This document shows positions 4,751 through 5,676 of a stretch of 5,676 nt of DNA, piece by piece. Location of the stretch: NCBI GenBank assembly GCA_002431545.1, contig DJFY01000010.1:18221-23896 (forward strand), given 5' to 3'. The first letter of the stretch is position 1. Every line of letters begins with the position of its first letter. The notes beneath the pieces are model-generated. The model did not search any database and had not been told where the DNA came from. It was given only the letters and a program-made list of their open reading frames with translations. A program made the position numbers and the translations under genes. The DNA is from Cellvibrionales bacterium UBA5860 (GTDB lineage: Bacteria > Pseudomonadota > Gammaproteobacteria > Pseudomonadales > Porticoccaceae).

Positions 4751-5668
4751 ATGAAAGTTGGCGCGATCTTTCCCATCACAGAAATAGGCACCGACCCCGT
4801 CGCCATCAGGGATTACGCTCAGGCTATCGAGGCCATGGGCTACGACCACCTCGTGGTCTTCGATCATGTCTTGGGCGCGGACCCCGGCAAACACGAATTG
4901 TGGGGCCCCTATACTCACGAATTTCAGTTTCACGAACCGTTTGTGCTGATGGGGTATCTCGCCGGCCTGACGCAGCGCCTCGAACTGGCGACGGGTATTG
5001 TCATCGCGCCTCAGCGGCAGACCGCGTTGCTTGCCAAACAGGCGGCCGAGGTGGATATATTGACCGGGGGTAATCGTCTGCGCCTGGGGCTGGGCATCGG
5101 TTGGAATCAGGTCGAGTATCAGTGCCTGGGCCAGGATTTTACGACCCGGGGCAAGCGTATCGAGGAACAGATTGCTCTGCTAAAAGCATTGTGGGCGGAC
5201 GACCTGGTGACTTTTGAAGGGCGCTGGGACACGGTGATCGATGCTGGCATCAACCCATTGCCAGTGAATAAATCGATTCCCGTATGGATGGGCGGGTGGG
5301 CCGATGCGATGGTGCGCAGGATAGCGCGCATGGGCGATGGCTGGTTTGCTTTTTTTCGCCCGGATGACGACGGTAAGCGGACGATGGACCAGTTTTGGGG
5401 CTATGTTGAGGACGCCGGACGCCGCAGGGAGGATATTGGTGTAGAGGCCTGGATTACGGTAAATAACGCACAGGTGCTGGCCGGCTGGAATCAAAAGCCG
5501 GAAGATAAGCTCGAACGTTCGCCCGATGAGTGGTGTGCTGAAATCGAGACGTGGAAGGATCTCGGCGCGACGCACTTGGCCTGCTGGACCATGTACGCGG
5601 ATTACACCCCTGATCAGCACATAGAGGCAGCGAGACGTTTCAAGGAAGCGGTCGATGGCATGTCCTGA
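4751..5668 (+). CDS. luciferase-like monooxygenase (LLM) class flavin/F420-dependent oxidoreductase
   Basis: A 305-residue TIM-barrel enzyme of the bacterial luciferase-like superfamily, complete at both ends. Landmarks are FDHVLG (37-42), ELATGIVIAPQR (78-89), LGLGIGWNQVEY (112-123), the R133-GKRIEEQ helix (134-140), IPVWMGGW (176-183) and GDGWF (195-199). These match the branch usually annotated F420-dependent (TIGR03619-like). That branch reduces or oxidises organic substrates by hydride transfer. Sequence alone does not separate F420 from FMN use here, and no F420 biosynthesis gene lies in the window. The ATG at 4751 is chosen because MKVGAIFP is the normal family N-terminus and GAGAG lies 5 bases before it. 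An in-frame TTG at 4733 would add six atypical residues and is less likely. It is the only plus-strand gene after a long spacer, so it probably starts a transcription unit continuing beyond the window. Substrate unknown. Confidence 0.94.
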   Translation: MKVGAIFPITEIGTDPVAIRDYAQAIEAMGYDHLVVFDHVLGADPGKHELWGPYTHEFQFHEPFVLMGYLAGLTQRLELATGIVIAPQRQTALLAKQAAEVDILTGGNRLRLGLGIGWNQVEYQCLGQDFTTRGKRIEEQIALLKALWADDLVTFEGRWDTVIDAGINPLPVNKSIPVWMGGWADAMVRRIARMGDGWFAFFRPDDDGKRTMDQFWGYVEDAGRRREDIGVEAWITVNNAQVLAGWNQKPEDKLERSPDEWCAEIETWKDLGATHLACWTMYADYTPDQHIEAARRFKEAVDGMS

Positions 5669-5676
5669 AATCATTC

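Overview
This 5.7-kb stretch looks like ordinary chromosome from a moderately GC-rich Gram-negative bacterium. A marine gammaproteobacterium of the OM60/Halieaceae or Spongiibacteraceae kind is my best guess. That guess rests on remembered family resemblance of the acyl-CoA synthetase, the LLM-type oxidoreductase and the two-helix membrane protein, not on a marker gene. I see no rRNA, tRNA, CRISPR array, insertion sequence, phage gene or attachment site.

Layout from left to right. (1) Positions 19-2033, plus strand: a small VOC/glyoxalase-fold protein followed after 86 bases by a 517-residue AMP-forming acyl-CoA synthetase, probably one transcription unit. The gap holds a strong stem-loop. 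(2) Positions 2034-2269: a convergent spacer with one terminator-like hairpin. (3) Positions 2270-2827, minus strand: a small protein with two membrane helices, in a family widespread in gammaproteobacteria but without a proven function. (4) Positions 2828-3239: a partly very AT-rich spacer with no convincing gene. (5) Positions 3240-3977, minus strand: a metallo-beta-lactamase-fold hydrolase whose first metal motif has Asp in place of the second His. It is preceded by a perfect TATAAT box. (6) Positions 3978-4750: a long divergent intergenic region with two terminator-like hairpins, a plus-strand promoter-like pair, an 8-bp inverted repeat around the TATAAT box, a GTTAAC palindrome and a tandem heptamer. 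(7) Positions 4751-5668, plus strand: a luciferase-like (LLM) flavin- or F420-dependent oxidoreductase.

An acyl-CoA synthetase, a VOC protein, an MBL hydrolase and an LLM oxidoreductase together fit a catabolic neighbourhood for fatty-acid, sterol, terpenoid or aromatic acids. In such a setting the ligase would activate a carboxylic acid to its CoA thioester and the others would act on side-chain, oxidised or ester intermediates. This is inference from families, since the window contains no complete pathway.

I did not find an obviously new multi-gene system. The most interesting unexplained part is the 773-base region 3978-4750. Its two terminator-like stems have no recognisable gene upstream of them, and a promoter-like pair sits just before the first stem, so a short unannotated RNA is possible.
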